64,000 nt of DNA, taken from positions 97,660,113 through 97,724,112 of the forward strand of contig NC_080672.1 of NCBI RefSeq assembly GCF_030247195.1. Direction: 5' to 3'. The DNA comes from Topomyia yanbarensis (lineage: Eukaryota; Arthropoda; Insecta; Diptera; Culicidae). The position numbers and the translations under genes were made by a program. Below the pieces are notes generated by a model. The model did not search any database. It saw nothing but the letters and a program-made list of their open reading frames with translations, and was not told where the DNA came from. Shown here in pieces: positions 23,698-35,690 of the stretch (positions within the stretch are counted from its first letter, which is position 1; each line of letters starts with the position of its first letter).

Positions 23698-26439
23698 GTT
23701 TGTATGTTGTTGTGCGCATCAGATTGTTTTTGTTAAGATGACCAGCGTGAAGCGATGTCATGATTTTAACACGAAATCGACTTGTTTTGTGTTTTCGGCA
23801 ATCAAAATAATGCTTAGTCACATGCATCACATGGTGCAATGTGCCAACCAATCGACACTTTTAGAATAGCGTTTGATATTCATTAACTCGTATCACTCTA
23901 TCTAACAATGCGTGGGTCAGCCTTAGCTCTTTCGGGATTTATTTTGCTTCTCAGTATTTAAGTGAAACTCTTAATTCGTGAACACAATACTTAACCATTC
24001 ACAGATCTGTTGAACACAGAAACAAAAAGCTTTACAAGATTTACGAGGAGCAAGACCGGATGAGACTAATTTTTTCGATTTTTTTCAATTGTTATTGGTT
24101 TTTCCTTAAGCTTCTCCCCCAACCAATAACGAACAACCGCAACTAGGCATCAATTGCAGGCAGTAATGTTCGAAAAAAAACAGGAAAATATGAGGCAAAA
24201 TTTTCATTTCACCAAGCTTTCATTTTATTGCGCCCATACCGTTTTGTTTTATTGTTGCTTTTTGCTTTAAGCATTAGTAGTTACAGCATGTTATTGAATG
24301 ATTTCCTCACAACCTATTGCAGTTGTGTCTCTCCGCTCCGCTCCACGCTGAGTGCCGCAATCAATTATTATCGTTATTGTTCAATTGATTCCATTATTGT
24401 GCTTTTTGTTTTGACCACCTAGAGACGGGCTATAGACGTACACGAGCATCTTCAACATCCATATACATACGTCTCAATAAGCCGTGAATAGTTTTGTTCA
24501 TGACTTCAAAAGCTCAACTGGTTTGTTCGAGCGTCGCGGCATCAACGCAATCATTCACGAGTGTGTTTTGTTGCATGTCTAAGATAGATTTCAAGGTGAT
24601 TCGAATCAGTGGTCGGTCAAGCGTGCCACTTTTTACAACCTCAGTCCCCGTGCGAAGAGGAAACAAGAGATCAAACCGCAACCTGAAATATGTGGGGAAA
24701 AGGTGAGTGCCTGATTGGATCGATACATTATCCGTTTGAGCTATACTACCCAGACAATCGGGCCATGATTCACGCCCTCCCCATTTTTCACCTTGTTCCA
24801 TGAGTCAGATTCGTACCAATAAGCAATTGGGTTTTAACTATCTTCAAACCGTTCGGTCCCGAATAGGCAGACATTGCATTAATAGAACTACTTCAGCTAA
24901 CTATCATCGTTTCACCGAAAAAAAAGGCAAACGCTATGAAACCCCAAATCAGATTCAACCAATTTCATTTGCGTGCAGCCAATTTTCAGAGCAGACATTC
25001 TAATTGAGAAAAATACACCGGCCAATAAATTGAACCTCTGCTGCATTTCAGAGCAGTATATTCCTACGCATTACAGATTGAATTCAGCGCAGGTTATGAG
25101 ATCAAGTTTCCTCTTTCGGTAGAACTCAAGCTTGTGTTTAGACGCTGCTGATTGGGATCCATGCCACCATGAGTTCGTTGCTGTGCAGTAGTGTGCATAC
25201 GCCTACCTGAATCACTTTTTATTGAAATGTAAAGTAATGCCCGTTCTTGTAATTCTAAATTTTTAATGCATGTACCATAACACCTATAAAACATTGCACA
25301 AGCCAATCATCGGTTTTTTAATGAAAAATGCAACGGACGTCTTGACTCTTCTTCAAAATAAAATGTTCCTTTCTTATATTTAAAACAAAACCGGATCCAG
25401 CAAGGCGACCACCATACATTCCAGTTGTATGCAACCATGTAGGTGTTTATTTATATGAAACAACTTTTTACGGGAATGCTGAGCCTGCCTATTATAGACG
25501 GGTGCATGCTACGGCTATAAAAAAAAACCTATTTAATAGCGATGATACGGTGATTTGAATTTTTATGTAGGAGTTCAGTTCAATCATGCTTTAGCTGGTG
25601 CAATAAGAGCGTTGTGCATTTACTATCCCTATTCGCTCGGCTCCACAAGAGTTGAATGATCGAACATTCAAACAAAATCTTGTCTTTTATGCGAAGATGA
25701 TCGAAAGAAATAATTGAATCAGCTATCAAATAAAATGCTTGCTCCATTGTTAGTTTGGCGCATTCACATATGTTAGGATAGCAGTTAAAACATTATTGTA
25801 AACTTGGATATAACAAATGATATGCGTTGTGTTTATACAGTAGTAAATATCACTAGGCACTCACTCTGCTATCATATTGAAGTAGTGAAATACAGACATA
25901 CTTCATGTCAAGTGATACACAAAGGCTGTATGAGTTTCCTTCTACTACTAATCCTTCTTTATCGTCAGTTCGCAGTCGTAAACTGTATGATTACTAATTC
26001 CATAAATCATGTTGTTTATTACTATTAGCTATTAGCACTTAGCATTTGCTTTCAGGTGATTTTCTTAATTTTAATAAAACATCGCTATTGCTCGATATTT
26101 ATTCATAGCGTTAAAGAAAGAGGGATACGTTATACACTCCCATATAAGTTTTTCCAACTTTTCGTTTAAGTCTTTTTCAGTGATTATGTGAAGTAAACGT
26201 GGGGAGAAATAGCGCAATTGAAGTATGTGGTCTACCTCGAAGTCGATGATCTTTTCCTTTCTGTTGAGCATAACTTTAGCTGAGCCATCTTCCGGCATTC
26301 GCGCTACAAGTACAGTTCACTGTAGCCTACTGTGATTTATCAGTCTTCAAATGTCAGCATGTTTGTGTACTTGGTGCAGTTTGTGGTTCATGCTTCTATG
26401 CCATTCTTAATTTTGTGCTGTGCCGCTGAGCATTGAACA
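23698..26439. other. About 2.7 kb without a recognised gene
   Basis: Scattered open frames below 100 codons on both strands; none resembles a family I know. No terminal repeats, tRNA-like folds or tandem arrays were found. Confidence 0.4.
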
Positions 26440-27000
26440 CAAAATTCTTCTCTCAACAACACCGAGCACACGATAGTCTACTTCCTTCAAAGCTACCTGA
26501 TTTCGGCGCCAACCTCGTACCGTACCCCATCGGTTTCCACCTCGGAACCAACACAGTTCGGGACTGCCTTGTTCTGTTCTCTACCAGCTAGCATGTTCTT
26601 TGTCTTGTCATAGTTTATAATTAGTCCGACTCTCGCAGTCTGTCTTTTAAAAGGCAAAAAGCTATCATATTAATATGCTTTGTCATGTGAGAGTTTATGG
26701 TCAGTCCAACTATCACAGTTTCTCTTTTAAAAGGCAAAAACGCCTCTTCCACTGCTCTGCGATCAATGCCAATGATGTCGATGTCACACGCGGAGCCAAA
26801 AACCATGTGAGATCTCATAATGATGGTTTCGTTCCTTTGCACAGCATATCTTCGTATCGCAATGCTTCAATCCAGCTAAGGTCACAAACGAGTCGGAGGT
26901 CTCCCCGGTTATTTTGACATTTGATTTGGGCCCTTCCAGCGCCATACAAATCAGTTTTATGATTGTATATTTTCGAAAATTTGATAAATAAACTTTTCCG
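26440..27000 (-). pseudogene. Reverse transcriptase palm region, partly duplicated
   Basis: Minus strand, from about 26910 downward: NRGDLRLVCDLSWIEALRYE, TIIMRSHMVFGSACDIDIIG (YADD box damaged to ACDID), IDRRAVEEAFLPFKRETVIV, GLTIN. Then a second, shifted version of the last part, KRQTARVGLIINYDKTKNML, continuing AGREQNK. The repeated DNA phrase is TTTTAAAAGGCAAAAA at about 26646 and 26726, 80 bp apart. It is the same RTE/CR1-like family as 1-600 and 2182-2345. Dead copy. Confidence 0.7.
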
Positions 27001-27039
27001 CCAGTTGCAGGAAAAAAAATTAAAAACCGCCTTTGGCAC

Positions 27040-27640
27040 GTATTTTACAGCGCTATCTACATACATTTTGGATAAAATCAAAACAAACTACTTTGCTGAA
27101 GAATTTTTTTCACTAGAAAGCTTCTGTCAAACGATAGAATTAAACTAGATCAAAACCAAAGATATCAAAAGAATTCTTGATTTTATCGAAGGGACTTTAC
27201 CGAAGCCTTTATGAGACATACATTCTCAGAACACACATTCCTCGTCAAAGGAACATTATTTTTCCTATGCGCGCCATCTACACAGGCTATGACATATAGG
27301 TGTCTTTGGAGAATATGCCAAAAGATGTGAAAACAAATAACTTTCCTAAAGAAAATTATCACTTATTGTTTTCAAAGTGATTTATGAATGCAAACGCAAG
27401 TAAGTTATGCATGAATGCAAAAATTAAATTTTGGAGCTATTATCATGTATTGCTATACAGCGCCATCTACATTTTGAAGCATAAGTGTCTTTTGAACATA
27501 TATTGCAAATATCAGAACAAGTTACTTTAGTGGAAAAAGATTTGTTGTAGGAGGCTTATATTTTAATATAGAAGTGATTTAGATCAGTTTCAATTTATCT
27601 AGATACCAACAAAAGCTTTCAAAATAGGGCATCCGAGATA
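27040..27640 (+). repeat. Three degenerate copies of a roughly 210-bp repeat
   Basis: GCGCTATCTACATACATTTT near 27049, GCGCCATCTACACAGGCTAT near 27270 and GCGCCATCTACATTTTGAAG near 27461 each head a similar stretch. Each continues with an ATAAGTGTCTTTGGA-like phrase, then AACAAGTTACTTT or variants, then GAAGGCTT-like text. The spacing is about 190-220 bp. Confidence 0.5.
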
Positions 27641-29188
27641 CTTTACCGAAGACTAAACCGACAAAAAGCAGGTTCTGTTCGCCGATAGTAGCTTCCTGTC
27701 ATTTTGTGTGTCACCGGACTTGATAGACATAATTTTGAGAAAACGTCATTCACAGTTTTCTCGCTGAGCACTGTACCTAATTCGAGTAGCTCGAAGGGAA
27801 CCTGTTCGGGGTTAATATCTCTGAAATTATTAGGAGCGGTAAACATTTAAATTCTTATATCTATTAAAAAATGAAAAAAAATACATGCATTGCTGGATGG
27901 ATGATGAAACAGGAAAATTAATTCGAAAATCCGACGTCAATTCGAAATATCGCTTAAAAGTTGAAAGTTGAAAATTGCCGTTCCCATCGTGAGAGTTGTT
28001 TTCAGGCGGTTCTGTGATCGTGAGAATGTTACCCGAAAAATTTAAACCATTGTGATGGAACTTTTAATTGACAGCTGATCAAGAGAAACTCACGACTATC
28101 GAATCAAGATGTTGTCAAAAATACGGTGCCAGCCGCAGTATCATCAGTCTGCGACCAAGGTACTGTTTATTCCGTATATCCAAGTGACTGAGAAGGACAT
28201 TGAAGCAGAATCTACGGAAGTTGGACGACCTAGTTCTGACGAAATACAGAGGATGCCTTCTCTTGGACGATGAAATCTGTATCAAGATGGATTCCAGGGA
28301 GAGTACTGATGTTCCCAACAAATTCACGTTTGTTTTCATCGATAGATTCGCTTGAAAACTGATAATCTGGCAAGAAATTTGCAGCTATGGTGTAACTATC
28401 TGCATTAAGGCTCTCAAAGGTCCACTGAAGATTTAAGCAAATCTCCAAAGCTACCATTACAACCGAGACGTGCTTAAGTGTATAAGTAGCATCTAACCAC
28501 GGCAGATCCTAGATGAAAAGAGCTGCGCAGATACCTTTATCAGTATTTCGCACATAAAGAAACAAAACAACAAGGAAACAAGTAAATAAGTAAAATTTAC
28601 CGTGTTTTTTATTCCACTAAATCTCGTCTACTGTACGCGTCGATTTGCTGCTACTACTAGTGGCGAAAAGCAGGCGATTCGTTACCACCGGCCAGGACAA
28701 CAACAGCTGCATTCCCGTTCGGTTTCAGTCATTGAACTTCCCAGGAAGAATTTTCTCGGTCCTGCCTAGCTCGATCGAACTCCACAGTGAGAACGGGTGG
28801 TGCTGCGGATCCTTTGAGTTTAGCCAACAAATTAGCGTTCCACTGTGGCGATCTTACACCTTTTATCACTTGTGCTCGAACCCAGTGCTAAATTGTAACC
28901 CTGATGGGTAATAGGTGGAACCACGACAATAAGATAGATTACCTTGACAAGTATATTAATTTATCAAACTACCCAATTAAAAAGCATTGTGCAAGCAATT
29001 ATTGAGCGGAAGTTGAATTTGAAAAACGACTCATAGCTCTGTACAGAAAGCCCAGTATGGAAGAAATTCCAAAACATGCTGACCTCTTTGCAATTTTGTA
29101 TAAGAAATAGCTTCATTTTAAATAAATTAAGTTTTTTTTACGTTAAATGAATTGTGATGAACACCTGATTTTGTATCCGAATTTCAAG
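27641..29188. other. No recognised gene
   Basis: Open frames of 70-90 codons occur at 28115-28457 (minus) and 28645-28911 (plus), but I can attach no family to them. The minus frames at 28115-28457 overlap and could be a frameshifted retroelement remnant. That is a guess. Confidence 0.35.
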
Positions 29189-29229
29189 CAGAGGTGGGAA
29201 AATACCGGTTGAGTACCGGTACGGTAAAC

Positions 29230-29640
29230 GAAATCTCCACACATGTTTTAGGAGCTCCTGACGTGAATCGTATAATCGCACTTAGGACTGCGTTTGTAAA
29301 GTCGTAAGTGCTAAGATTGACCTGATCACCGCAATGTTTTATGTTTGCGAGATCGTGGGCGTAGTGGTATGCAGATGATATAAATTGAATGTTAGTATGC
29401 ATGTCCAGATTTGTAGTGTCGCGAAGAGCATAAGCGCTTCTATGTTAACGTATTGACCCTGTTTCATGTTCTGTATGGTAGCGTGTTGTATAATGTTACG
29501 TGTTTGAATTCGTTTATTACCGTGTAGCCGTTTGCATGTTCGCATGGACTTTAGAACGTCGTTCTGAGGTTATAATTTTTACTGTACGGTTCAGATGAAG
29601 GGATAAGGTGAAATTCCCTACCTCACTGGAGTCAACTACT
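29230..29640 (+). repeat. GATCGCG-rich tandem repeat, block D (single degenerate monomer)
   Basis: Recognisable phrases: GGACTGCGTTTGTAAAGTCG, TAAGTGCTAAGATTGACC, TTGCGAGATCGTGGGCGTAG, GTCGCGAAGAGCATAAGCG, GTACGGTTCAGATGAAGGG. The left flank (29189-29230) has AGAGGTGGGAAAATACCGGT-like text resembling a hAT terminus. Confidence 0.65.
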
Positions 29641-29769
29641 GAACTTTGACTTGGGTAGGTGAGAGTTTTACGCCTTCCTAGTTTCACCACTATCAAGGCG
29701 ATCTTAAAGCAAAATTCTGTTGAAGATCAACTTTAATAGCAACAATTATTTTCAATAGTATTCAATTAG

Positions 29770-29920
29770 CGAATTTTAAGCTTTATCCAATTTATCGACA
29801 GCGGTAGAACTGGTTCTGGACCAACGAAGTCAGTCGCAGTGCCCGCTCTAGCCAATTTGTACGCCTATTCATTTCCAGAAATACCGGAATGACCCGGGTA
29901 CCCATAAAAGGTAGATAGCA
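29770..29920 (-). pseudogene. RNase H domain fragment of a non-LTR retrotransposon
   Basis: Minus strand, from about 29910: a GYPGHSGISGNE stretch, then an in-frame stop where a charged residue would be expected, then AYKLARAGTATDFVGPEPVL. This is the last part of a retrotransposon RNase H (xVPGHxGxxGNExADxLAR). Such domains occur in I/LOA-type non-LTR elements. It lies on the same strand as, and in order after, the endonuclease at 30000-30980; the whole RT between them is missing. Confidence 0.75.
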
Positions 29921-29999
29921 TTTGAAATACTAAGTTCTTCAATTTGATTTCAATATGCGATTACTAAATTCGATCTCGAATGTGTTGAACAAAGTGCTT

Positions 30000-30980
30000 T
30001 CAGAGCACTGTTAGAGCAAAAGTAGTGTTAAAAAGACATTGGAGTACTAAATCTTTATCAGACGAGTATTCATCATTAGCAGTTCTATTCGAACTGACAT
30101 CGATCGGTTTCGAAAGTAACTTATTTAATCTACTAGTCTTGTTGAGACTTGAGACATTTGTGCAGAGGCTTTTCCAACCACTTAGCTCAGAGGATCTGTA
30201 CGCTTTGTGAGCCAACTTAAATGCCTCCGACCCGTTCCAACGTCTGCGATTCAAAGTTCTTCTACATAACTTATTGAATCGAACAAGTTCGGTATTCCAT
30301 GAAGATGTTCTTCTAGAATCACGCTTAACTCCACTATGAGTGAGTTTGTTTGATTCGTAACGATGTACTTATGATCAGATAACGACGGTTCGAGCTCGTT
30401 TGATACGTGCTAGTTTGCCAACTTATGCGTAATACCGTCAGAGCAAAGAGTTACATCTAGCGCCTCTTCTCCACCAACTTGTGCAAATGTTGGGCGATTT
30501 ACTAAATTAATTATGTGCAAATTTGTACTACTTAATTATTCCAATTGATGTTTCTCAAATTATGTGGTGGGCATTTGCATCACCGCCGATTATAAGGGGA
30601 AACCCATTTCTACCATGCAACTCTTACGAAATCATCAGATGAAACTATGCCGGACAATAGATGTATTTCTTGTTTGTTTTATCAACAGTCATATTGACTG
30701 TGACAGCACAAATATCGCGTGTTGTGAGTTCGGATATGAGACATGCGTCCACAGCACTATTTGCAAGTATACATGCACGAAGCATTTCACGTGGATTTAG
30801 CATTCCATTTCTGTTGAAAGCTACGAAGACTAAGCAGCTAAGCAGCTTTCCAACATAGAAGTTTCCTTTATGGAAATACGCTATGGAAGCTTTTCCTTCC
30901 TGCACAAGGCGGGATAGATTCATAGTTGCAGTACGTTTATGCTGACGATTAAAATGTACTAATCTAACCATACTCAATCA
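30000..30980 (-). pseudogene. I/LOA-type retrotransposon endonuclease and linker
   Basis: Minus strand, read from 30977: VRLVHFNRQHKRTATMNLSR, YFHKGNFYVGKLL, NRNGMLNPREMLRACILAN, DACLISELTTRDICAVTVN (30977-30645). Then PLIIGGDANAHHI near 30600, RPTFAQVGGEEALDVTL near 30490, EPSLSDHKYIV near 30390. The linker is WNGSEAFKLAHKAYRSSELS and LNKTSRLNKLLSKPID (30254-30100). The GxDANAHH and SDH motifs are the endonuclease catalytic residues. Several stops and frame changes make it inactive. It is an almost complete domain but with no RT behind it. Confidence 0.85.
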
Positions 30981-33081
30981 CAGCACTATCACGTTGGCTT
31001 ATAATCGCCTATAGCGAACCTCGAAATGGGTATTTGGAACATGACCATCATTTGTATCCCACGATTTGCGAAGAAACAAATGTCCACTGTGTCAAAGATC
31101 AGCGTAACACAGCAAGGGTAAGACACGCGACTGACATATTTAAGTCCTGCCAGCCATTCAGTCCTCGGCACGGAGAAACCCCTTGACTTGAAGACTCCTG
31201 TTTCCAGTTGCCTCTTACGACATGGGAGCAGAAATCCAGTGGACCAATTCTTGGTTGAGATACTTCAATCCGCCGGATGACATACGACTTCTAGGCTGGT
31301 TTTGTTCGTAGAAAGATCATAGGCTATATAGGCTCTTAAGGTACGAGGCTCTTAAGGGGAGCGTCTGGTGTAATGTGCTCAAAACGAAAGCTATTTTGTT
31401 TTACGATTTTGAAGGCAAGGCAACAATAGATCTTTTGTGCAATGTTGAGATCGCTTTATACATTAATTTTACACGAAAAAAAAACTATTTTCAGTCACAC
31501 ATAGCCACACATACGAGCGTTCCAGGAGTAGACGTCCAACCATTTCCAAGTCGAGGAGCGCTGCGGTAAACACGATAACTCTCGATAAAATTATACGGGA
31601 AATTCAATAAGTTTTGTAAAGCTTAGACTTGTAGTTAGTCGATAAACCACAAAAAATAGAAAAAAGTTAGAGTTTTCGGAAAACCGATAAATCTCATATT
31701 TTACCGTAAAACTTGCTCATTTTACTTTAATATAATGGGAAGAGAAAGAATTTTATTCGGTTTTCTGTGGTTCATCGACAGACTAACATATTGGGTATCC
31801 TCATAAAAAAAATCAAGTCAATTCGTTGATTAGTTTTTGAGTTATCGTATTCGCCAATTTGAAAAACGCGGTATCGAGAAAAACGCTATTTAAGGGTGTC
31901 CCACATCAAATTACATCACGCAGAAAACGCTGTAGAAAATGACCCATTCGGTATTTTCTTTTGAAAATTTGGGTAGAAGTTGTTTAGAGTGTATTATTTA
32001 CACTGTATTTTTATAGCGGTCAGTTTTTCGAAAATTGTTACCGATAGATTGAAATCTGCGTTTGTTATAGCAAAGAAAGCAGAAGCATCTACCGTTCTGG
32101 ACGAGCCCCCAACCTGATCGTAATCAACAGAAACGCCTTGACCGGTGCCTCAAGAGATATGAGTCAGACTAAAATATTAGAACCTGTCTTCGTTCCAAAA
32201 GCGGTCATATTTGCGACAAATGGAAACTCCATGATTAGCACATTTTAGACATTAAGCTCATCCTTTTTAAATATATAGAAATCTTGTGAGAATGAATAAT
32301 GTAACAATCGCTTATTTCTACCACACATTCACATATATTCCTATTTCAATCAAGCTGGTGAGTTACTTTTAAGATGCTGCTCTCTAGTTGGGATGTTGAA
32401 ACACAATACTTATATGTATGTTTTTGCGATGTTCTACAATTCCAACACTGAGCCACAATTGACACTAAACCGCGATAGGGAATTACTTTTACAGCATATT
32501 TATTCCGAGAGCAATGAAGTTGTCCGAGTAAACAGATGATAAGGAATCATAAACTCCACTATCTGTCAAGAAAACAAACACAATGCTAACAAGTAAGCAG
32601 GATGCGAATGTCACTTCTTTTTTTTTGTTTGAGTGGAGCATGACGAATCACTCAAAACCGTTGGTGATCCAGCGTCCAATGCAAATTTGAAGTATAACTT
32701 TGTTTTTGGCTCTCGAGAGACTTGTTCAGACGTATTGCTGTGGTATTGAGCTTGCAAATGCTAATGGTAGCCGTGCATTAAACCGTGACTCATAACCAGA
32801 GCCGGGTTGACCTTCGCGAAACTCGTTTCCGTCAAGTGTTAGAATCGCAGTAAAAAACCGTCATACGCGTTTGATTTTTGCACCATGGTAAACAAAATAA
32901 AATGAAATTACACGTGAGCATCCTCTGTAGGCAAAGGAACACTCGAATCAAAAAGTTTTGCGTGGTGGCAATAGCTGTAATAACTTTACGCTACGATTGG
33001 AGCTTTGAAAGTGTATAACCGCTGTTGAAATCTACCGTTCGGCTGCAAAGCAGGAAAACGGAAAACGAACAAATCTTTAAA
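30981..33081. other. Non-coding, mixed dispersed repeats
   Basis: No gene recognised. The part 31570-31990 contains CACGATAACTCTCGATAAA, GAGTTATCGTATTC and GGTGTCCCACATCAAATTAC phrases. I associate these with a common mosquito non-coding repeat, from memory and without a search. The rest is AT-rich. Confidence 0.4.
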
Positions 33082-33318
33082 TCTCGACAAACATATGATT
33101 ACGGCCTAAAAGCCAACTGTCAAAATCCACTTTGAATGGAAATTCCAGACAAACCGTTACTAGTTGAACACAGTTCACAACAGTTTATGAAAGAGAAAAC
33201 TTTTCTCTTTCGTTTACTACCAACATCTGTGATTGGCGTGTAACGGTTTGTCCGGAATTTCCATTCAAAGTGGATTTTGACAGTTGGCTTTTAGGCCGTA
33301 ATCATATGTTTGTCGAGA
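33082..33318. mobile_element. 237-bp near-perfect hairpin element
   Basis: Arms 33082-33160 and 33240-33318 are reverse complements over 79 bp with one mismatch near the inner end (TTCCAGACAAA versus TTCCGGACAAA). The 79-bp centre is itself partly palindromic (GAAAGAGAAAA / CTTTTCTCTTTC). It is most simply a fold-back MITE. If transcribed, it would give a long double-stranded RNA hairpin suited to Dicer-2 processing, but no transcription evidence is visible. Confidence 0.85.
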
Positions 33319-33938
33319 AATGGGGTCGTTGAAGACAACCATAAATCAAACAAATCTTGCTAGAAATTGAAATGAGTAGGCTGCTTCGTATTATGTCATT
33401 TTTTCGCTTTCATTGCGAAAGCAAAGGATAAATACCGAATAAATTTCAAAAAGCGAAAAATAAACCGCTTAAGCATTTTTCATTTGTTTTAAATTTCTCC
33501 TAATGGAAAACTACTTTGAAAAAATAACCGCTCAAAAACAACTTGAGAATACAGTTATTATGTTATTATGGCTATTTTTCAACGACACATTTACTCGAAA
33601 TTCCGTTTAAGTCAAAAAGTAATTTTTATGTTGTGCGGTAACGTTATGTAGGTAAGCAAGAGATATATGTTCAAAAAATATTGTACTGGAGATATAGAGA
33701 GTATTAGTATTCTCAGTCAATTTCCACATAATAAAGCAACATTTGAACAATATTTTCTTATGTAACATATATTTTTTTCTGAAATGAAAAAAATGGATGA
33801 AGAAATTTGCGCATAAGGGTACAAAACCTAACTTAGAAAAGTTGGATTTGAAATTTTGTGTTCCACTCGTCAGTAACTGACACCAACTTGCGATCAGTTA
33901 GACTATATATCCAAACTAACGCCAAATTGGCCCCAGTT
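33319..33938. other. AT-rich stretch ending in a dispersed repeat
   Basis: No gene. The part 33830-33938 (GAAAAGTTGGAT, CTCGTCAGTAACTGACACCA) matches 17230-17470. Confidence 0.5.
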
Positions 33939-34030
33939 AGGGATCATCCATAAATGACGTAGCATTTTTTGAGTGATTTTAAACCCCCTCCCCCCTCCTC
34001 CATCGTAGCATTTTTTTTTCGAGAGTAGTC
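33939..34030. mobile_element. Truncated MITE of the AGGGACCAT family
   Basis: Begins AGGGATCATCCATAAATGAC, close to the terminus AGGGACCATTAATAAATTAC at 47790, and contains a C-rich run as that element does. The right end is lost at the head of the composite repeat (34035). Confidence 0.6.
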
Positions 34031-34034
34031 CTAC

Positions 34035-34185
34035 TAAAGCTGTAGAGCTAGGTTCTCGGAAGGGCTCCCCGTCAGAATCACATACTACAATTTGCAGACG
34101 AGACAGGCAATGTCAACACTGCTTTAGGCTAATTGTAGCGGGCCGTGATTCTGAGTGTGATATTCATTGTACGGTTCAGGTATGT
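34035..34185 (+). repeat. Head segment of composite repeat
   Basis: AGCTGTAGAGCTAGGTTCTC through GGGCCGTGATTCTGAGTGTG match 19885-20035. It marks the left end of the most complete composite unit in the window, 34035-36670. Confidence 0.7.
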
Positions 34186-35690
34186 ACGGGTGTATGGACT
34201 CGCGATCGCGTGTATCATTGCGAAGAGCTCGAGCATTTGTACGTTAACGTGTTCGATCGCGTGTGCGTTTGTACGTCGCGTGTGCTAACGTGTATGTAAC
34301 TCGCGTGTATAAATTCTATTTGAAAACCGTGTGCCTTTCGCATATTCGCCTGTGTTCTTGGATGATCGCGCGCGGACCGTGAATCTGATACTTAATTTTT
34401 GATGTGCGGCTCAGATGTTAGGAGAAGGTGAGATCTTCCATATCACTAGAGTTCCCGGACATGTCGCCATGGAACGTGCTGTTTAGAGGATATGAGCTTT
34501 ATTTTTTTATTGGTTCTACTGAATGTATGGATTCAAGTTATTAGGACAGAGGGCAATGGTTTCCGGACGTGATCGCGACGGACGTTGGTAGGTTCGCTTT
34601 GAAACTTCGTAAGTGCTAAAACATTCATCTTATTATCGGGGTGTTAGCAAGTTTGCGTGATCGCGGGCGTAGGTGTTAGTTGTTAATCGCGAAGGGCTTA
34701 AGTGCTCGTATGTTAACGTCTTTATCACGTGTGCTCGCGTACATGTGACTTCGCGTGTACAAAACTGTATTTTGAAACCGTGTGGCCATTCCTATATACG
34801 CGTGCGTTCTTGGATGGTCACGCGGACCTTCATTTTGATAGTTAGTTTTCGGTGTACAATTCACATTCTGACAGGGAGTAAGTTACCCCATATCACTAGA
34901 ATCCCCGGTCATGTCACCATGTAACGTGGTGTCCAGTGGATATGAGAGCTTTCTTTTTTTAAATGATCCAATTGAAGACATGGACCTAGTCTGCTGATAT
35001 CAAGGATAGAAACATCCGGAAGAGACCAATTCATGACCGTGCGAGCGCGAGAGTTTTTAGGTTCACGCTTGAGACCGCGTTTGAAAATTTATAGGAGCTG
35101 AAACAATCACTTTATCATCGGGATGTTATCATGTTTACGAGATCGCGGGTGTAGGTGCCGTGGATGGTCGCGAAGGGCTCAAGCATTTGTATATTAACAT
35201 GTTTGTCACGTGTATGTGACTTCACGTGTATAATTTCGATTTTATAATGATGTAGTGTGTATTCTTGTTTGATCGCGCGCGAACCGTGAGTCTGACGCTT
35301 AATTTTTAGTGTATGGTACAGATGGTAGAAGAGAGTCCGTTTCCCCATATCACTAGAGTTCCAGGTCATGTCACCATGGAACGTGTTGTTTAGTGAATAT
35401 GAGCGTCACTTTTTTGATTGGTTCAACTGAAGACATTAGGCCAGACTGCTAGGACCGAGGTAAGACTTCCGGACGTGACCGTTTCATGATCGCGCGAGTG
35501 GTGGGTTAATGTTTGAGACCGCGTTTGGAAGTTTAAAGACGTTACTTTTATATAACTACCGGAGTTTTTCCATGTAGACGAAATCGCGGGCGTTAGTAGG
35601 TGTGAATTATTGCAATTGCACGGTCGCGTTTGTAGCCAGATTTGTGTTATCGCGAAGGACCCGAGCGTTTGTACCTATATGGTTATAGAT
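34186..35690 (+). repeat. GATCGCG-rich tandem repeat, block E (about 3.2 monomers)
   Basis: Phase points AATTCATGACCGTGCGAG near 35029 and GTTTCATGATCGCGCGAG near 35482 are about 453 bp apart. GATGTTAGGAGAAGG (34415) and GATGGTAGAAGAGAG (about 35320) are two periods apart. Each monomer carries CCATATCACTAGA, CATGTCGCCATGGAACGTG (or CATGTCACCATG), a T-run, GACATGGACCTAG, TTATAAATT-like text and GATCGCGGGCG. It is the longest uninterrupted array here. Confidence 0.85.

Noticed and set aside
24228..24422. Small membrane protein (hydrophobic 64-codon frame)
   Set aside because: The hydrophobic start is what AT/T-rich DNA gives by chance; no conserved motif or context.
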